Shown: positions 1 to 10,718 of the stretch, piece by piece
Layout: every line of letters begins with the position of its first letter
Numbering within the stretch: position 1 is the first letter of the stretch
Position numbers and translations under genes: made by a program
The notes under the pieces: generated by a model
The model's database searches: none
What the model saw: the letters and a program-made list of their open reading frames with translations, nothing else
Told to the model about the DNA's origin: nothing
Assembly: GCA_002964805.2 (NCBI GenBank)
Contig: PUDQ02000001.1
Span: 1,636,001-1,700,000 of the forward strand
From: Trametes villosa
Lineage: Eukaryota; Basidiomycota; Agaricomycetes; Polyporales; Polyporaceae
Direction of reading: 5' to 3'
Length of the DNA stretch: 64,000 nt

Positions 1-2
1 TC

Positions 3-116
3 GAGCAGGAGAGGGCGGAGCGCTCGGATCGCGCGCGACGTCAAACGCACCGACAGGGCATGCCTGGGGCCTTCGACTCCGATGGAGACGACCTGATGTC
101 GAGCGACGGAGACTGA
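3..116 (+). CDS. 3' end of an unidentified protein (partial)
   Basis: Frame 3 is open from the window edge to a TGA at 114-116. It gives 37 residues: a charged Arg/Glu-rich segment, then an acidic tail (FDSDGDDLMSSDGD). An acidic low-complexity C-terminus is common in nuclear and cytosolic fungal proteins, but no family can be named. The other two forward frames close at similar distances, so this frame was chosen on composition alone. The upstream part lies outside the window. Confidence 0.4.
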   Translation, partial: EQERAERSDRARRQTHRQGMPGAFDSDGDDLMSSDGD

Positions 117-488
117 GGTGTCAGACGACAACTTGACCACGTCGGGTTGCAAGGACCCATCGCCTCACGCCTGACGGCCGCACTTGGAAGACTGTACCAC
201 GGATTGTTGTATTTGTACCGTCGCAGTCGCATTGCAATTGTAGCAGTTACCGCACTGCCTAGAACCCACGCCCTGCAGAAGCTTCAAGAAAGCCAGTGCA
301 TTTGAATTGAATTGGTCGCCGAGCCTTCCGGATCCCTGCCGTGCCCGAATAGACCACTTGGCGCGGAATGGGGCTGTAGCACAGCCCCCGGTGCCATCCT
401 TGTCTTCGACCACCAACTTGTGTACCTGCACCCACCTATAAGAATGGTTATAACTGGCGAGGACTCGGACGAACCCAAGAACGACTCG

Positions 489-1487
489 ATGCAGCTGCCT
501 GCCACCGACGCGGTGCCCCCGCTTCCAGTGGAACTAGACTCGTATGGCTTCCCGCAGGGCTACTTCATGCTGCGCTCCATCGGGACCGGTCGCCTCCTCG
601 ATGTTGCTCAGGGATTCGTCGAGGACGGGACGGATGTCATCCTGTGGCCCGCAACAGAGACGTCTCAAGTGGAATGTAAGCTTCAGAACTTGTGGACAGT
701 TGGACACATAACTTAATCCGCTCTTGCTCAGCGATGAGACGGCCGGATTCTAATAACCAGGTTAGTCGAGTACTCTCCTGGGCATATAATTTGGGCGGAA
801 GTACTAAGACTACGTGTAGGTCTTTTTTATCGACACTGCTGGCGTGCTGTCATCCAGAAACTCGGGCCATGCGATTGATGTCGAGAGTACGTCTCGTGGT
901 CATACCAATCCTTCATCCTGGGTTAGCTCACGCGATCCTTCGTAGAGGAGAAACTCGTCCTACGCCATCGAAGGCCCGTTTCGTATCCATTCCCAAACGC
1001 ATATTCACATCCACTCCCGCGTTTTGTGTATCATCCTGAGACGAAGGAGATCACCGTGGTCTTCGCCAGCGACCCATCCTTCCCTACCTCTAGGAGGGAC
1101 AGCAGCGCGGGGCTGTGGAAGGAGAAGACATACTATCTGACATCGGTTCCTGTCCGCCGCCCGCCCACCATGATCGACAACGCTTCCGCGATGATCACGT
1201 CCGCCTTTGCTAACCCGCTCGCCATATTCGGCAAGGGAACCTCGAACGCGACCCCGGACCAGGTCTTCGACGGGGAGATCGACCTGACGGAGCACGACCT
1301 CGCGGAGCAGGACCGGAACGAGGCGGAGGAGATCGACGACTCGCTGGAACCCCTGCGACCTGTGAAGGTCGTTGCGCTCACGGCGGAGGAGGCCGCGAGT
1401 GCGAGCGAGAACGCGAAGCTACGGAGGCAGTGGGAGTTCCTGCCTCTCCGGATTTCGAAGCATCGCACAGGGATGCCGTCCCAGTGA
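489..1487 (+). CDS. Beta-trefoil (ricin-B-like) domain protein, conserved agaricomycete family
   Basis: Four exons (489-675, 732-760, 820-886, 946-1487) give 274 residues. All junctions are GT-AG and phases agree. The N-terminal part (GYFMLRSIGTGRLLDV, EDGTDVILWP, SNNQVFFIDTAG, HAIDVE) has the repeated hydrophobic and glycine pattern of a ricin-B-type beta-trefoil. It is followed by a loop with LVLRHRRP and PFPNAYSHPLPRF and an acidic Glu-rich C-terminal third. I remember uncharacterised basidiomycete proteins with this arrangement but know no function for them. There is no signal peptide, so it is probably cytosolic. The start is uncertain: in-frame ATGs lie at 444 and 312, and 489 best fits a short leader before the domain. 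Calling it a lectin would be inference. Confidence 0.75.
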
Positions 1488-1881
1488 CCGCTGTATCTTC
1501 CGGGTTGGATTGCTTTGGCCTCTCTGTATCTTCTCTGGCTGGGCTTTCATACACACGATCTGTATACTATTCTATGGTAGTGCATGTAAGATACGAGTCG
1601 AGTTGTGTGCCTATCGCGGTATGTACTTGTGATCGAGGCGGCAGGCGCCGAGGTGCGATGAGCGCGCCCAAGAAGGCGGACGGCCGTCGGCCGCTTCGAA
1701 GTCTTTCCTATCATCGGCCACTCTGGGAGATACGAGACTGACTCGCTGGTAAATATATTCACACCCAAGTGCCAGTGGACACCGGTCGCGTTGGACATCG
1801 TTCTTTCCTTCGTACGCCCATACAACACTCACATTTCCTGTCACTCGAGCTGGAGCTGACGCTGCGGAGACATCTCATCTC
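1488..1881. other. Intergenic: 3' UTR and next promoter
   Basis: Between two tandem genes. An AT-rich stretch (aaatatatt) near 1750-1760 is a possible TATA element for the ureohydrolase gene. No convincing coding frame was seen. Confidence 0.5.
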
Positions 1882-3428
1882 ATGCTCACTGGACTTACAA
1901 TGTTGCCTCTCGTCCTCCTCGCTCTGCTCCTCAATGCGCATTCCGCGCGGTCCCACCAGCACAGTGGCCATTACCAAATGCCACTAGCGGACGTACATGA
2001 CTTCGCAAAGGCCGAATCAAGCGGCTCCGCAACTTGGCTGGAAAAGTACGGCAAACAGATCGACCAGCCATTCTCTGGGCCGCTCTCCTTCTCGCACCTG
2101 CCCTACACGCGCTGCTTGGAAGATGAGAGTGCGCAGTTTGACATTGCGGTATTGGGAATGCCTTTCGACACCGCCGTGACGTACCGTCCCGGAGCACGGT
2201 TCGGCCCGTATGCTATTCGTTCTGGCAGCAGGCGGCAGCGAGAGACTCGCGGGTATACCCTCTCGTGGAAGAACAACCCTTATGAACTTGGTTCCAAGAT
2301 CCTGGACTGCGGTGATGTATGAATGCCTTAAAGTTGATATGCAGGTTCCAGTGTGCTCAGATCGACTGAATTGCTAGGTTCCCGTAAATCCGTTCGACAA
2401 TGCACTGGCAGTCGACCAAATGGAAGTGGCCTACTCCACGCTGCTAGCACGGCCCGTGGCAAGCAACGAGTCGACAGGCCTGTCTATCGTAAGCCAGAGG
2501 TTTGCGAAAGACGGCAAGCAGCACCCTCGCATTGTCAGGTACGCAGAAATGGACTTGCGACATCCCAAGGAGCTCACGTTCGACATCTACAGCCTCGGCG
2601 GAGACCACACGATCGTGCTCCCCATCCTCCGCTCGCTCAACAAAGTCTACGGGCCCGTGTCCGTCATCCACTTCGACGCGCACCTCGACACCTGGCCCGC
2701 GTACCCGGGCACGAGCACGGAGCAGTCGCGCGTCACGCACGGCACCTTCTTCTACCTCGCGCGCGAGGAGGGCCTCATGACGAACACGAGCATCCACGCC
2801 GGCATCCGCTGCAAGCTGCAGGGCGTCGCGGACCTCGAGAACGACGCGTCCGTCGGCTTCCAGCTCATCTCCACGGACGACATCGACGACCATGGCGTCG
2901 CCGCGATCATCAGGCGCATCCGCGACCGCGTCGGCGACTCGCCCGTGTACCTCAGGTGCGCGCCCAGGGTCCTGGAGATTGATGTGTGGTTCGGGGGCTG
3001 ATGGCTGTCGATCTGCTGTGCTAGCCTTGACATCGACGTTATTGATCCTGGGCTCGCGCCCGCGACCGGGACGCCCGAGGCGGGCGGGTGGACGACTCGC
3101 GAGGTCAAGCGCATCATCCGCGGCCTTGCCGGCCTCAACTTCGTGTCAGTAGCCATGGTTCTCAACGCTCGATGTGTAGCTTGGCGGTTACTGAGTAAAT
3201 TTCCTCATCACAGCGGCGCAGACATTGTGGAGGTGTCGCCTGCGTATGACAACGGTGAGTATCTTCTCTCTTGCTCGCTGGCTGTATGCAGGCTGATGGT
3301 GAGGACTTTCAGCCGAGATTACTGGGATTGCGGCGGCGGATATTGTGCATGACTTCCTGTCTATGCTGCTCTCCTCTGCGCCCCCTGCTCCTCACAGCAT
3401 GTGGGGCCCAGTCAAAGACGAGTTGTGA
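1882..3428 (+). CDS. Agmatinase/arginase-family ureohydrolase with a signal peptide
   Basis: Five exons (1882-2316, 2378-2955, 3025-3144, 3214-3254, 3313-3428) encode 429 residues. Ureohydrolases use a binuclear Mn centre to cleave guanidino groups (agmatine, guanidinobutyrate and related compounds) to urea and an amine. The ligand motifs are all visible: GGDH (His222), HFDAHLD (Asp245, His247, Asp249) and, across the exon 2-3 junction, SLDIDVIDP. The downstream [15 protein letters not shown] segment is typical of agmatinases. The protein starts with a hydrophobic segment ([14 protein letters not shown]) before a His-rich mature start, so entry into the secretory pathway is predicted. That is unusual, because agmatinases are mostly cytosolic or mitochondrial. 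The exact substrate cannot be read from sequence. The gene is complete and appears active. Confidence 0.9.
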
Positions 3429-3775
3429 CACACGCACCTGCAGCCTACGAACCAAGAGCATCGTGACGTGTAGCCAGTAAAATGTCAGTATAGCCCATGT
3501 GAATGTACACCTATCCTTCGCACTCAACAGGCAGAACGCGCGTCCTATTGTACATCCTTACACAAGTAACGAACGCCCAAGGTCGGATGGAAGAATAATT
3601 ACGACATACTGTACTGGTGCTAAAGATGTGTCCATGTGCACGGCGAGCATATGCGGCTCCTCGCAGAGCCGCGAAGCGTCACGAAAGGGGGGAGGTGAGA
3701 AGGGGAAGGTGACCTAGTCGTGCGTGTCGTGAACGTCCGTAAATAGGTAGCGAGTCTGTCGTCAGTCAACGCCCT
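3429..3775. other. Intergenic between convergent genes
   Basis: Holds the 3' UTRs of the ureohydrolase (+) and the Rim9-like gene (-). Nothing else was seen. Confidence 0.5.
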
Positions 3776-5685
3776 CTACTGCTTCGCGCCCCACTGCCCT
3801 GGCGGCTGCGCCGTCGCGGCGTCGTACATCGGCGGCGCGTCCTCGTGCAGCGGGTGCTCCTCCACCGGGGACTCCACGATCGGCGCAGGCATCGACGGGT
3901 TCGGCCCGCGCGGCCCCCGTGGGCTCGTCGGCTGCGGCATCGCGGGCGACACGGCGGTGTTGATCGGCGCGGGCGCCGACGAGTACGCCGTGGAGGAGCT
4001 GTACGTCGAGGGCGCGCTTGGCGCGGGCGACGGGCCCCCGTACTGCGGGTACGGCTGCGCGCCCGGCGCGGGGACGACGTTCGCGCCGTAGCCGCCGCCG
4101 CCGAGCGTGTAGTTGCGCTCTGGGGGCGCGAGCGGCGGCACGTACGCGCTCTGCGCGCGGTACGGGTTCGTGCCGGAGCCGCCGCTCGGCGGGGGCGTGC
4201 CCGGATTCGAGTTGTGCATGTACGCGGTGGCGTTGTAGGCGTCGGCGTTGAAGTTTGTTTGCGGCATTGGAGGCTGCGCGGCAAACGGATCGGCGGGGGT
4301 GGTATGGTAGTCGGAGGGGTATTGCTGGTGGGAGACGGCGGAGTGGTCTGGGCAAATTGGTCAGCGGTGAACTCTACGCGGGAACCTCGCGAATACTCAC
4401 ATGAGGACCCGCGAGCTGGGTGCTGGTACGACGCAGCAGTGGGCTGCTGTTGGTGACCGTACTGGCCGTAAGATGCGTTCGTGTTGAGGTACGATGCGCC
4501 GGCAGCGGCTGCCGCTGCTGGCGCCGCACCTGCGGGGAGTGCGTAGGGGTCTGTGTATCCCGAAGGTCCCTGGGAGTATGCCGAGGTGCCCTGGGTGTGC
4601 TGACTGCCTTGCCTCGCCGGCGACGAGTAAGCGTTCTGGGGCTGGGCCGGGGCGTTGTAGTAGTCGTCCATTGCGCGTGTGCCAGGCGCTCCCTGAGCGT
4701 ATCCCCCGGCGTAGCGTGGCTGCGACTGGCTGCCCTGCCGTGCGTATGCCGCGGTCCCGGCGCCCACGCCGGCGCCACCGGACGGCTGTTGCGGGTGATA
4801 CGGGAGGACTTGGTCGCCCTCCTCGATGAACTGCTCGTCAGACTTCGAGGTCAACGGCTGGCGCTCGTATTCCTGGAAAGCCGGAAGACCAACTTCGGTC
4901 TTGCCCGCTGCCTGGCGGGCCTTCCTGTCTGCCTCGGCCTTGACGGCCTCCAGGCGCACCTGCTCCGAGTAGTTGCTGTCGGGCATGGGGCGCTCCTCCC
5001 TGTCGCGGCCGCGCCCGGAGGGACGGCGGCTGATGCAGCATCTGCCGAGACCGTAGAAGCAGCCGGCAAAGAAGAGGAGGATGAAGGCGGCGAGCGTCAA
5101 CCAGACAGAGATACCCATCTCGGCGTGTCCGCCCGAGACGTTGTTCACGCGCGACTTGGTGAGGAAGAAGAGGACAAGGTCGAAGATGAAGGCCGTCATG
5201 GCGATGGACGCGGAGAAGCCTGAGATGCAGGTGCTGCAGTAGGCCATGGACATCTCGCGGACGTGAGCGAGGAGGCCGAAGACGGCGGAGATGCCAGCGA
5301 GGACGAGAGCAACGATGTGGAGAACGAGTGCATAGGTGACCCATTTGACAAGCACGCTGGGGATTTTGATGGGTGTGTTGTCGCCCAGGAGGGCATTGAC
5401 ATCTGAAGGGGAACGTTATAGACCTAAGAAGGGATTTGCGCAGAGGAGAGACTCACCGAGCTGGTATCCCACCGAAGGCTTCGAACATGTTGTGCCATTA
5501 GGCAGCGTCAAGCAGTACCCCAAAGTTCCAAAAGTGACAGACTCGGTGCTGCCGCCAACTGTGACCGAGGCCTTGAGAAAATAGATAGACTTGATGATGG
5601 GGACATTGAAGGAGACCACGGCCAGGAGGATAGTCGCGATGAGAGTGACCAGGAAGCCTGGGGTGGCTGGGCGAAGGAGGCCCAT
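3776..5685 (-). CDS. Rim9/PalI-like pH-response membrane protein
   Basis: Three exons on the minus strand (5685-5457, 5402-4401, 4347-3776) encode 600 residues. Residues 1 to about 190 form a four-helix SUR7/PalI-type module. The first helix is LVTLIATILLAVV, a Cys-containing extracellular loop follows, then three more helices (LVLHIVALVLAGI, IAMTAFIFDLVLF, SVWLTLAAFILLF). The remaining 400 residues are a cytoplasmic low-complexity tail rich in Pro, Gly, Ser, Tyr and Gln with a poly-Ala run, as is usual for PalI. Rim9/PalI assists the plasma-membrane alkaline-pH sensor Rim21/PalH upstream of the Rim101/PacC pathway. Assignment rests on topology and tail composition, so another SUR7-superfamily protein remains possible. 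The start ATG is the first after a CT-rich leader. Confidence 0.82.
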
Positions 5686-6546
5686 CGTGCGATCAGGGGG
5701 AAACGATGGGCGGGTGGAAATGAAAAAGGGGATGAGGGGGAGAAGGAGAGATGAGGGGAGGAGGAGGGGCACTGCGGGGAGGAGCTCGCTCACGAAGGGG
5801 GGCTGTGTCCGACAAGCAGCTTCGACCGGAGCAGCGTGACGACCATCCAATCCACTTTCCACTCAGGCGCCCAGCGCACTGCTCTCCACTAACCCCTCCG
5901 CCGCACTGCTCGCCATCCACGCCACGCCGACCACCGCCCGACATATGCTGCGCACTCGACTCTCGGCGAGGCGCGCAGCCGTCTGCATGCACAGTCCCTC
6001 TTTTCACTGTGTGACCTGTGCGAACGCCGCCCAAGGCCCCAAGCCGCCCATTCTGCCGCTCAGCATTGGCGGATATTTCGACAGAGTCGACTCCAGTGCA
6101 TGCTGCAGCTGCTCATGGCATTAAGTCCGGGACCTGGTCGTATTGATAATCCCTCCTCTTGAAATTCCCGTCAACACTCATGGTAGTCATCCCCCTCGTC
6201 TTCTGCCGACGTGCCGGGGGCGCCGTACCCAGACCATCTTCAAGTACTCTGCGACTTTAGATTGGGCACGTTGACCGCACTCGACTTACGGCGGACTGCG
6301 CTCTTCCCAAATTATAGCGTGGACCTCCCCCTGATCCTCTTACTTACTCCAGCATCCAACCTTGCGGGAACGGAAAGCCCTCTCTACTTAGCAGGGCAGC
6401 AGAAACCTCGGAGATGGGGAACATGAGATAAGATGACCAGGCGGGCCGGTGCCCCGATATTCTCGGAATAAGTCCAAAGTGTCGCCATCCGACTGCTTTC
6501 GACACTTCACCCTTCTCTCCCTCTAACCCCCACTGCCTCTCTACAC
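5686..6546. other. Divergent promoter region
   Basis: Separates the Rim9-like gene (-) from the aldose 1-epimerase (+). It has long CT/GA-rich tracts (about 5695-5790 and 6510-6540) that probably belong to the two 5' leaders. No protein-coding continuity was seen. Confidence 0.5.
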
Positions 6547-8322
6547 ATGGCATCTCCAGACCCTTCGTTTGAGCCGATACTTCTTACTCTTCCCTCGCTC
6601 ACCCCGTCTCTTGCGCTCGAGGTGCGGCGTACTGCTTCGACGCGAGTGTCCTCGCAGAACTGACGCCACCAAAACCTACTACAGGTTCTACCCGCTGGAC
6701 TGACTCTCCATCGCCTCTTTGTGCAAGCAGATGGGAAGGTTGGTGTGCCCGTATGGCTTCGGCACTATACGGATATGCCGCTGACCTGCTGCAGACCCAT
6801 GACATCCTGATCGGACCCGAGGACCCTACTGGTCACATTACCCAGAAGTACACAAACACAATCATCGGTCGTTACGCCAACCGCCTGCCGGTGGGATCCT
6901 TCACGGTAGAGCGTAACGGAATCCAGTCTGTGGTCTCTCCCAAACCCAACGAGGCTCCGACCGTCTCGCTTCACGGTGGCGTGAAGGGCTTCGACGGCTA
7001 CCCATGGGAGCCGCTGGTCGATCCTAGCACGGCTGAGCTGTTCACCCAAGCCGAGCTTGCTACAATCCAGACTCGCCTCCCAACCTCCATAATCTTCAGG
7101 CGTATTTCGGAGGACGGCGAGGAAGGTTACCCTGGTCGTCTGCTTATTGAGACCCTCGTCGGTCTTGCTCAGCCCGAAGGTGCCCCCAACCCTACCGCCG
7201 ATGGAAAGAAAGAGTGGAATCTCGGAAGCGTGGTCTTGGCTTACCGGGCCAAGCTCCTTGACGAGAACAAGGTGACCCCCATCAACCTGACACAGGTATG
7301 CCTTGGACTACTCGGACCGAGCTTATGTGGCTGGGTGTGCTCTTGCTGACGTCTCATTGCGCACCGTTTGCTTTGCTTGCGTCATCCCTGGGGTTGACCA
7401 TGACAGCACTGGGGCTTCAACCTTGACGCGTCTCTCCAAGACGGTCCGGATGCGCTTACTATCAAAGACCACGCCATTTCTATCAAGGTCGGTCCGCATG
7501 TGCGCCGTTCAGCCATACGCAGCATTGACCTTGCCTTCGACATAGGCCGATCACACCGTTGAGCTCAACGCTGAGGCGCTCTCGACGGGCTCACTCCTTC
7601 CCGTCGCTGGTACGCACCACGCACACGCTGAGAAGTCCAGCGGGCAGATCGGCGAGAAGTTCCCCGAGCAGGGATATGGTACGTGCTCTCGCAATGATGG
7701 CGACTTCCTCAATTGACTAACTGGCCGTCGCACTCCCACTCGCACTTCTTTCAGACGAGTTCTACCTATTCTCTCCGCGCGCGGTCCCGCCTCCTCCCTC
7801 GGTTCTCCCTGCATCGGAACTGAAGCCTGAGTTGGACCTCGTCGGTGCCGCACTGTCACGCGACGGCCCCGCAGCGGAAGAGGTCGTCTCCCTGGCGAGC
7901 GGAAAGAGCGGGCTCCGCCTTGGCTTCGCGACGAACCGTGGGCTCTCCGCTCTCATTCCGCCTGGGTGGTTCGCTGACTCTTCGCTGACAGAGCCCGGTG
8001 TGCAATTCTACTCGAACAACCTCTCCGTCCCTGAGAAGGGTGCGCGGAAGAAGATCCACGGCGGTTCCGGCGCGGTCGGCGACGGATACCCTCCTGGCAG
8101 TACGTCTGCAGTACTGCAGATAACGGCTGGACACGTACTGAACCTATCTCTTGCGCAGCCGCCGCGTTCCTCGAGTTCCATGCACCTCTCGCGGCGTGGA
8201 TTCATCCGCAAACTCGCGGGCCCACGGGCGAGGACACGCTGCTCGCGTCTGGCGAGGTGTACAACAACTTCGTGCGGCTAGACGTATGGTACAGCGGCGG
8301 CGGCCCCTCTGGCGGAAACTGA
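6547..8322 (+). CDS. Aldose 1-epimerase (galactose mutarotase) family protein
   Basis: Seven exons (6547-6621, 6685-6738, 6795-7295, 7407-7487, 7546-7678, 7755-8099, 8159-8322) encode 450 residues in one consistent frame. Mutarotases interconvert the alpha and beta anomers of aldoses in the cytosol. Family landmarks appear in order: a substrate-loop motif (KYTNTIIGRYANR), LHGGVKGFD with a substrate-binding His, QHWGFNL with the catalytic-type His of the usual NHTYFNL motif, and GVQFYSNN near the C-terminus. At 450 residues it is longer than the typical 340-380. The extra length lies in two segments not seen in short mutarotases (about residues 155-185 and 290-320). No signal peptide is present. 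Substrate specificity is unknown. Confidence 0.88.
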
Positions 8323-8676
8323 AGGACAAGAGTAAGGGAGGAATATATAACAGGAATGTATGCTTTGATGTAAGAATCTGAAGTATTGTCGAATGCATTG
8401 TATCGGTATCAGAGTTACAGTTTTTCCCCGGGGGTCTTGCTGATCCTGGGGCGTACAAGATGACTTATCGCGCACACTACATGTATCCATGGTTACACAT
8501 CTCGTCAACCGTATCGTTGTGAAACCTTCAGAGGGCTTGTTCGAACTTCGAGGCACCATGACCACTTCGCGTAAGTACTACTGCGCGGCATGGGCGCCTA
8601 TTGAAGCACCCGGTGGTTGAAGCACCGGAGACCGCCCATACACCGCCCAGTGTCATCTTTATATACCGCCACATCG
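8323..8676. other. Intergenic between convergent genes
   Basis: Facing 3' UTRs of the epimerase (+) and the first GNAT gene (-). An AT-rich patch at about 8335-8400 may hold polyadenylation signals. No gene was seen. Confidence 0.5.
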
Positions 8677-9493
8677 TTACAGTTCGGACACGCCAGCGCC
8701 GTCTCCCTCCTCTTGAGTCCGCCACCAGAGTACATGAAAGCCGTCTATCAGCTCCCCCGCGCTCGTTACTTTCTTCACCCTCACTGTGTCGCGGATCCCG
8801 AACCCCAGCTTCTCCAGCACCCGCCGGCTCCCCCAGTTCCCTATGATCGTCTCTGCCCGCACAACCCGCGCCCCCATTCTTGGAATGGCCCAGAGCTGCA
8901 TGAGCGTGCCCAGCGCGCAGCTCATGATGCCCTGACCGTGCAACGGCACCGTCAGGTAATCTACGGGTACAATTGAGGTACGTCGAGACGCAGATTGAGT
9001 GGTACTCACAGCCTACGCACCACACTATGCTGGGATCCCCTGTCTTCCTGCTCTCGTTCCTGGCGACCAAGCGCTCCTGTTCTGCTCGATCTCGGATGTC
9101 CGGGAAGTTGCATCGAGTGAACTCGATCGCGCCGAGGTAAACGTCCGCGCCCTCGTCGCCGACGCCCCTCAAGCAACTGACCGGGCACCCGCTCACAGCC
9201 GCGAGCGGCCCCCGCGGCTGCTCCTCCTCGGCCACGCGTAGCTCGTGCAGCACCACGTCCGCCTTCTCCTTCGTCTGCGCCACCCAGTCCTCCCCGTGGC
9301 ACTCCAGGTACGGAAACGGGAGCCCGTCGAGCCACTTCTTCACCGGCTCGGCATTCAGTATCGCGACGATGTGCGGTACGTCCTCTCTCCGCGGCGGGGT
9401 GATGATGATGCGGTCGTACGGCGCAGGGAGACGGATGTACGGCTCGCCAGTCCGCGGATGCCGCTGCAGGGGGTAGAACTGGGAGAAAGACAT
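8677..9493 (-). CDS. GNAT-family N-acetyltransferase, paralog A
   Basis: Two exons (9493-9010, 8960-8677) encode 255 residues. The protein begins MSFSQFYPLQ, has a beta-strand and loop N-terminal half, and ends with the GNAT core. In the core, PLHGQGIMS aligns with the acetyl-CoA pyrophosphate-binding R/QxxGxG/A motif, followed by GARVVRAET, NWGSRRVLEKLGF and a closing FHVLWW strand. This matches the RimJ/RimL-like acetyltransferase type found in many fungal genomes. The substrate is unknown. It lies head to tail with paralog B (9924-10718). Both have a first exon of exactly 484 nt and an intron at the same place and phase, which shows tandem duplication. The motif is QG here and RG in paralog B. 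Confidence 0.88.
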
Positions 9494-9923
9494 GGCTGAC
9501 GAACGCGTGCCTAGCGGAGCCGCATATGGCGAGGCCGAACGCCCTCGTCCGCCCACAAGGCTTCCCCTCCTGGGCCGCGCGGAACCTTCTTTTTGTTTGG
9601 CGACGGTGAGGAGAAGATGCAGGGACGGTTGTCATCAACTGGCACTACTCGCGAGTGCGTCGTTATGCGGGCCGATTGGGCAGACAACGGTGGGATTGTC
9701 TGCGCCGGTGGCTGACAGAACTCAGCATCGCACCGACCGTTTACGGCGGGCGGGCCCCTTGGCTGCATCCGGCCGTCCACGCCTCTCCAAGCCTCGCATC
9801 AAACTCCATCATCGTCCAAGGCCAGATGCTTCGTTTCCCCATGAGTACACACAGAAGAATGATCACAGCCGGGCAGGCCGCACGAACGCCACACCGTCCG
9901 AAAACCTCGCAGCGCCGCGCCTG
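9494..9923. other. Spacer between tandem GNAT genes
   Basis: Contains the promoter of paralog A and the 3' UTR of paralog B. No recognisable repeat at the duplication border was noticed by eye. Confidence 0.45.
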
Positions 9924-10718
9924 CTACTCGGCCCTCCACCACAGAATCTCCATCCCGCTGATTTTCCTCCCGGAGTTCAGCACCTTGTCCTCGAGCGCCA
10001 CCGTCTTCTCGTGCACGAAGCCCAGCTTCTCGAACACCCGCCGGCTCCCGATGTTGTCGTCGAACGTCTCAACGCGGATCTGGCGCACGCCCATGCGGGG
10101 GATCCACCACTCGCGCAGAAGCGTCTTGACCGCGGCGGTCATGATGCCCCTGCCCTGGTGGGAAGGCGCGATGTAATCTGCACTCGTACGCGTTGAGCTG
10201 ATGCAAAAATATATCTGTGAAGATGCTCCCGTACCGCCGATGCACCAAACGATCTCAGGATCGCCGGCCGGCTTATCCGCGTTGGGCTTCGTGAGACTCT
10301 CCTTCGCCGCCTTGTCCAGCACATCCGGCCATCGCTCGCGGACGAACATCACGTCGCCGAGGATGATGTCCGTGCCGTCCTCGCGCTCCTCCCGGAGGAT
10401 GCGGACGGGGCAGCTGGAGACGGTCACCGGGGGGCCGTCCGGGTGCTCCGCGTTCGCGCGCTGGAGTTCCTCGAACGCGGCATCTGTCCCCTTCTTCACA
10501 TCGGCAAGCCAGCTGTCGGCGTGCTCCGGATGGTAGGGGAAGGGAGGGCCGTCCAGCCAATGGTAGACCGCGGGGTCATTCATGTACGAGACGATCGTCG
10601 GAGCGTCGCTCGCCCGCGGGGTGGTGATGATGATGTTCTCGTACGGGCTGGGCAGACGCAGATATGGCTCGCCCGTTTTGGCATTGAATTGGAGAGGGTG
10701 GAACTGCGACTGGGACAT
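9924..10718 (-). CDS. GNAT-family N-acetyltransferase, paralog B
   Basis: Two exons (10718-10235, 10177-9924) give 245 residues. The core has PSHQGRGIMTAAV (the acetyl-CoA-binding RGxG-type loop), IRVETFDDN and NIGSRRVFEKLGF. The intron (10178-10234) has a GTACGG donor and GTGCAG acceptor. It is 57 nt, a multiple of three, and contains no stop, so the unspliced frame also reads through and adds 19 residues just before the acetyl-CoA loop. Splicing is favoured because paralog A has an intron at the identical position and because Asp-Tyr then joins the upstream Ile-Gly as in relatives. Function is inferred only to the level of a small-molecule or protein N-acetyltransferase. Confidence 0.88.
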   Translation of the reverse strand: MSQSQFHPLQFNAKTGEPYLRLPSPYENIIITTPRASDAPTIVSYMNDPAVYHWLDGPPFPYHPEHADSWLADVKKGTDAAFEELQRANAEHPDGPPVTVSSCPVRILREEREDGTDIILGDVMFVRERWPDVLDKAAKESLTKPNADKPAGDPEIVWCIGGTGASSQIYFCISSTRTSADYIAPSHQGRGIMTAAVKTLLREWWIPRMGVRQIRVETFDDNIGSRRVFEKLGFVHEKTVALEDKVLNSGRKISGMEILWWRAE

